A DNA stretch of 62,020 nt, taken from contig CAZILH010000002.1 of assembly GCA_964540095.1 (NCBI GenBank), forward strand, positions 1 to 62,020. The letters are read 5' to 3'. A model generated the notes under the pieces. The model had not been told where the DNA came from, did no database searches, and saw nothing but the letters and a program-made list of their open reading frames with translations. The first letter of the stretch is position 1. Each line of letters begins with the position of its first letter. Positions 58,557 through 62,020 of the stretch are shown piece after piece. The DNA comes from CALMZN01 sp964540095 (lineage in GTDB: Bacteria > Patescibacteriota > Patescibacteriia > UBA1558 > GWA2-36-10). The position numbers and the translations under genes are program-made.

Positions 58557-59423
58557 ATGAATCCAAAAGTATCAGTAGTCATAGTTCATTGGCGAGTGCG
58601 TAAATTATTGGAACAATGTTTGCGCAGTATCTATAAGCAGATAGATCCCGAAGAAGTAGAGGTGATTGTGGTTGACAATGACTCTCAGGATGGCACTTCG
58701 GAAATGCTAATGGTGGAATTTCCCAAAGTAAAGACCATTGCCTTGGGCCAAAACAAGGGTTTTGCCTATGCCAATAATTTAGGCATCAAAGTTGCCCATG
58801 GTCAGTTGATATGCTTATTAAATCCCGACACTGTCATTGGTGATGGTTTTTTTGCCAAGAGCATGAAGTATATGGCTGAAAATCCAGGCGTATCTATTGT
58901 TGGCCCATTATTATTAAATAAAGATGGCAGTGTGCAAGAATCAGTCAGGCGTTTTCCTGATTGGCGTTCACATATTTTGATTTTATTAAAACTAAAAAAC
59001 ATTATCCCCCAGCAAAAATTTTTAGCGTATTATTTGTATCCAGAGTTTGACTATAAGCGCGAAGCAGCTGTTGAGCAGATAATGGGCGCGGCTATGATAA
59101 TAAGACGTAGTGTTTTTGATACTTTGGGTTTATTTGATCAGGGCTATTTTATTTGGTTTGAGGAAGTGGATTTTTGCCAGCGAGCCAGAAAGCACGGCTT
59201 GAGTATAAAATTTGTGCCAGACTTTTCGGTCACTCACTATGGCGGTGCCAGTTTTGAACAAGCTCCAACCGTGCACAAACAAATGATGTTTAATCGCAGT
59301 TTGCTGCGTTATTTTTTCAAACACCAGCCCTGGTGGCAAAGTATTATTTTGATGGTTATTTTGCCTATTAATTTATTATTAACAGCCCTGTATGCTCTCT
59401 TTTTACGCATTAGAGAACAATAG
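58557..59423 (+). CDS. Family 2 glycosyltransferase (rhamnosyltransferase-like)
   Basis: 288 residues. VSVVIVHWRVRKLLEQCLRS, VIVVDNDSQDGTS and LLNPDTVIG mark the nucleotide-sugar site; FIWFEEVDFCQRARKHG is the acceptor-binding ED-x-D-like region. Hydrophobic C-terminus (about 260-284) suggests a membrane anchor. It overlaps the next gene by 32 bp. Confidence 0.9.
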   Translation: MNPKVSVVIVHWRVRKLLEQCLRSIYKQIDPEEVEVIVVDNDSQDGTSEMLMVEFPKVKTIALGQNKGFAYANNLGIKVAHGQLICLLNPDTVIGDGFFAKSMKYMAENPGVSIVGPLLLNKDGSVQESVRRFPDWRSHILILLKLKNIIPQQKFLAYYLYPEFDYKREAAVEQIMGAAMIIRRSVFDTLGLFDQGYFIWFEEVDFCQRARKHGLSIKFVPDFSVTHYGGASFEQAPTVHKQMMFNRSLLRYFFKHQPWWQSIILMVILPINLLLTALYALFLRIREQ

Positions 59424-60792
59424 ACCAATTTTGTTTTGGAGTGGCATCTTGCTTTTTTTAGAATTGCTTTCCGCCTTAGCTTGGTTTTATAATCCTTTGG
59501 CTATTGTTTTTTTTATAATACTAGCTGGGATTTTAATTTTTGCTTATCGCCAAAATAAGTCCTGGCTAATACTATTGCCAATCCTTGAACTATTTTGGGG
59601 CAGTATGGGGCGCAGTATCGGCTATGGTTTTTTTAGTTTGCGCTGGTTGATTTTTATTGTCACTATTTTATTTTTTTTAATAGCTAATTTTGGAAAATAC
59701 AAAAGTTTAAAAATATTTCAAAATAGAGCAATAGCAAGAATTTTTGTAAGCTACCTAGTTCTGATTATTTTTGTGACACTACTAGCCATAATTAACCATC
59801 ATTCATTGCGCAATATTTTCTTTGACGCTAATGCTTATTTATTTTTCTTGTATTTGCCTCTTTGGTTGGAATATTATGATACTAATGTTTTCAAGAAAAT
59901 AGTAAATATTTTATTAGCCAGCTCTTTGCTGATCGCTGTCAAGACCATGCTTGTTTTTTATTTTTTTACGCAAAGCAGTTTTGATTTGCTGGCTTTGTAT
60001 AAATGGATTAGGGATACCAGAACCGGAGAAATTACAATATTAGACAATGGCTTTGCGCGCATATTTTTTCAGTCACAAATATATTTACTATTGGCTTGGT
60101 CAATTATTTTTGATCGTGTCATAAAGTGTAAACTAAGCGCTAAAAAGTTTTTTTATTTAGTGATTTTGTCTACGGCTATTTACATTTCTTTGTCTAGAAG
60201 TTTGTGGCTCGGTCTCTTGCTGATTATATTTGTCTTATTGATTTTAAACAAAAGAATTTTAGTAAGTTTAAAGTATTTGTTTTTTATTTCTTTAACAACT
60301 TATGCTTTGGTAATAATATTATTTAATGTGCCAAAATATCATCAAATAAATTTATTGTCTAATCGTAGTTTGAGCAGTCAAGAAGCCGCTTTGTCCACTC
60401 GGACATTGTTATTGCCAGTGATGTGGGACTCTATTCAGAAGAGCCCGCTTATTGGCCATGGTTTTGGGCAAGAGCTGACTTTCTTGAGTCAAGATCCGCG
60501 TAGTAAAAATGCTCAAAATCCCACCGGCCAAAGAACCACCTTTTCCTTTGAATGGGGCTGGCTTGATTTTATGCTCAAAGGAGGCCTCTTGTTGCCCCTA
60601 TTCTTCGTTTATAGCTTAGTTTATATTATTAGGGCACTTTATGTTATAATTAGGTCAAAGCCCGAATTTATGGCCTGGTTGGCCATATTTTTGGCCTTGC
60701 CATTGATTCATGTTTTTACACCTTATCTCAACCATCCTTTGGGCTTGGGTTTACTGATTTTAGGGCTTATCAATACAAAAAATTATGTCTAA
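59392..60792 (+). CDS. O-antigen ligase/polymerase-like membrane protein
   Basis: 466 residues with about eleven transmembrane helices and one large periplasmic-side loop (about 325-385) containing STRTLLLPVMWDSIQKSPLI and GHGFGQELTF, the typical Wzy_C loop. Such proteins polymerise or ligate glycan units on the outer face of the membrane. It overlaps both neighbours, consistent with the glycan operon. Confidence 0.83.
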   Translation: MLSFYALENNRPILFWSGILLFLELLSALAWFYNPLAIVFFIILAGILIFAYRQNKSWLILLPILELFWGSMGRSIGYGFFSLRWLIFIVTILFFLIANFGKYKSLKIFQNRAIARIFVSYLVLIIFVTLLAIINHHSLRNIFFDANAYLFFLYLPLWLEYYDTNVFKKIVNILLASSLLIAVKTMLVFYFFTQSSFDLLALYKWIRDTRTGEITILDNGFARIFFQSQIYLLLAWSIIFDRVIKCKLSAKKFFYLVILSTAIYISLSRSLWLGLLLIIFVLLILNKRILVSLKYLFFISLTTYALVIILFNVPKYHQINLLSNRSLSSQEAALSTRTLLLPVMWDSIQKSPLIGHGFGQELTFLSQDPRSKNAQNPTGQRTTFSFEWGWLDFMLKGGLLLPLFFVYSLVYIIRALYVIIRSKPEFMAWLAIFLALPLIHVFTPYLNHPLGLGLLILGLINTKNYV

Positions 60793-61792
60793 AATAGCAA
60801 AAAATATTTCAGTCACTGTTTGTTTGCTCACTTGGAATGGTGAAAAATATTTGCCTATGTTTTTGAATAGTTTGCTGGAACAAACATTTGAAAATTGGGA
60901 GCTTTTGGTTTTGGATAATGCTTCGGCTGATAACTCCGTGGCGGTAGTTAGTGAGTATTATCCGCCAGCCAAAATTATCCGCCAAAAACAAAATGTGGGT
61001 TTTGCCAAAGGCAATAATTTGTTAATCAAATGGTCAAAGTCAGATTATGTTTTGGTAGTTAATCAGGACGTGGTTTTGGATAAAAATTATCTGCAAGTCC
61101 TAGTAGAGTTTATGGCTAAGCACAAACAAGCCGCTAGCGTAGCTGGCAAATTGTACTATTGGGATTATGATAATAGCTTGATGACTGAGACAGTTGATTC
61201 GTTTGGCTTGAAGATTGATCGCCGGCGAGCAGTTGTTGACTACTTACAAGGCCAAGACAATCCGCCAATGGAGACCCAAGAAGTATTTGGTTTGTCAGGG
61301 GCGGTCGTTATGTATCGCCGCCAGGCCTTGGAGTCCATAAAATACCGCATCCAAGATGATGACTACGAATATTTTGATGAAGATTTTTTTGCCTACAAAG
61401 AAGATGTAGACATTGCTTGGCGTCTGCGCTTGTGGGCTTGGGAGAATTGGTTAGTAGCCGATACACGGGCCTACCACCATCGTAGTGTGGCTTCCAGACA
61501 ATCTTTAAAAAAGCGTAGCCAGAATCGCGGTTTTGTTAATAAATTATCCTACCGCAATCAATGGTGGTTGTTGTTCAAGAATTCTTTTGTCAAAGATCTT
61601 ATTCGCGATAGTCGCTTTATTCTTTGGTACGAGTTTAAAAAATTAATTTATTTAATTATTTTTGAAAGACAAACATTGACTGCTTGGTCAGATTTTTTCA
61701 AATATTATTCCAAAATGGCCAAAAAAAGAAAATATATCATGTCTAATCACCAGGTGAAAGCCGAAAGTATAAACAAATGGTTTTATCGATAG
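60785..61792 (+). CDS. Family 2 glycosyltransferase
   Basis: 335 residues. VTVCLLTWNGEKYLPMFLNS, LVLDNASADNSV and LVVNQDVVLD define the donor site, with an NxD rather than DxD. DEDFFAYKEDVDIAWRLRLW is the acceptor motif. No strong membrane segment. It overlaps the next glycosyltransferase by 16 bp. Confidence 0.9.
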   Translation: MSKIAKNISVTVCLLTWNGEKYLPMFLNSLLEQTFENWELLVLDNASADNSVAVVSEYYPPAKIIRQKQNVGFAKGNNLLIKWSKSDYVLVVNQDVVLDKNYLQVLVEFMAKHKQAASVAGKLYYWDYDNSLMTETVDSFGLKIDRRRAVVDYLQGQDNPPMETQEVFGLSGAVVMYRRQALESIKYRIQDDDYEYFDEDFFAYKEDVDIAWRLRLWAWENWLVADTRAYHHRSVASRQSLKKRSQNRGFVNKLSYRNQWWLLFKNSFVKDLIRDSRFILWYEFKKLIYLIIFERQTLTAWSDFFKYYSKMAKKRKYIMSNHQVKAESINKWFYR

Positions 61793-62020
61793 TAATTTTA
61801 AACTACAAAACAAAAAATTTAACCAAGGAATTATTAAAAAATTTACTAGATTTAAAATTGCCTTTTGAACACGAGATTATTGTAGTTGACAATGCTTCTT
61901 ATGACGGCTTGGACTCCATAATCAAGGAAAAATTTCCTAGCGTCAAATTTATTCAAGCGCCAAAAAATGGCGGTTTTGCTTATGGTAATAACTTAGGCAT
62001 CAAGCAGGCAGTAGGGCAGT
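61777..62020 (+). CDS. Family 2 glycosyltransferase, N-terminal part
   Basis: 81 codons are visible before the window ends. The start MVLSIVILNYKTKNLTKELL, IIVVDNASYDGLDS and the GGFAYGNNLGIKQA motif match the first third of rhamnosyltransferase-like GT2 enzymes. The ATG lies inside the preceding gene, in keeping with the tightly packed operon. Confidence 0.85.
   Translation, partial: MVLSIVILNYKTKNLTKELLKNLLDLKLPFEHEIIVVDNASYDGLDSIIKEKFPSVKFIQAPKNGGFAYGNNLGIKQAVGQ

Noticed and set aside
1..62020. Alternative genetic code with TGA as an amino acid (as in Gracilibacteria/Absconditabacteria)
   Set aside because: Several genes, such as the NifU-like gene ending at 28200 and the gene ending at 12033, stop at TGA with the expected length, and no gene needs TGA read-through.

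Overview
The window reads as one contiguous stretch of an AT-rich genome from the Candidate Phyla Radiation (Patescibacteria). The evidence is: compact ribosomal proteins (uL13 of only 115 residues), an RNA polymerase alpha subunit that ends after its N-terminal domain, densely overlapping glycan genes, surface proteins with WYVDP-type and FG-GAP repeats, and no biosynthetic pathways apart from cell wall and envelope. The genetic code is standard: several genes end in TGA and none is read through it. A Falkowbacteria/Kuenenbacteria-like (ABY1) lineage is a guess; the phylum-level call is firmer.

Layout. 1-3.8 kb: the start of an esterase-like gene, a DEAD-box helicase, a GC-rich Nudix unit, tRNA-Trp, rpmG, tRNA-Thr and a broken tRNA-Thr copy carrying a 20-bp palindrome. 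3.9-9.1 kb: small envelope genes, a second GC-rich unit, an L,D-transpeptidase and HU. 9.2-17.5 kb: membrane proteins, a MurG-like GT-B protein, an OLD nuclease, a third GC-rich unit, a DMT transporter and a glycoside hydrolase. 17.6-27.6 kb: a subtilase with FG-GAP repeats, then glycosyltransferases and a sugar-nucleotide SDR enzyme. 27.6-33.5 kb: HIT, NifU-like, then mraY-murD-ftsW-murG. 33.5-34.4 kb: a structured RNA candidate with its own promoter and terminator, followed by three GC-rich mini-genes. 34.4-37.7 kb: ferredoxin, ABC-F, a tRNA-like gene and a D,D-carboxypeptidase. 38-41.6 kb: an accessory block with a DpnI-type nuclease between two other PD-(D/E)XK-like proteins. 41.6-47.8 kb: a cysteine-repeat lipoprotein, a DNA-repair glycosylase, SGNH and acyltransferase genes, a slipin and an HD protein. 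47.9-50.8 kb: murC and murB. 50.8-54.8 kb: infA-rpmJ-rpsM-rpsK-rpsD-rpoA-rplQ-rplM-rpsI. 54.8 kb to the end: a second glycan cluster (flippase, glycosyltransferases, ligase/polymerase).

Two expression styles coexist. Many ordinary genes have an extended -10 box ending 6-7 nt before the start codon, no -35 box and no Shine-Dalgarno site, which implies leaderless transcripts. Four short GC-rich islands differ: three have a consensus TTGACA-N17-TATAAT-like promoter, the fourth follows a TTGACA-N16-TATAAT unit, and all have strong AGGAGG-type ribosome sites and hairpin terminators. These islands, the pseudoknotted RNA at 33.55 kb and the paired hairpin blocks in the long leader at 11.3-11.5 kb are the best candidates for something undescribed. 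All structures and identities were worked out by eye without database searches.
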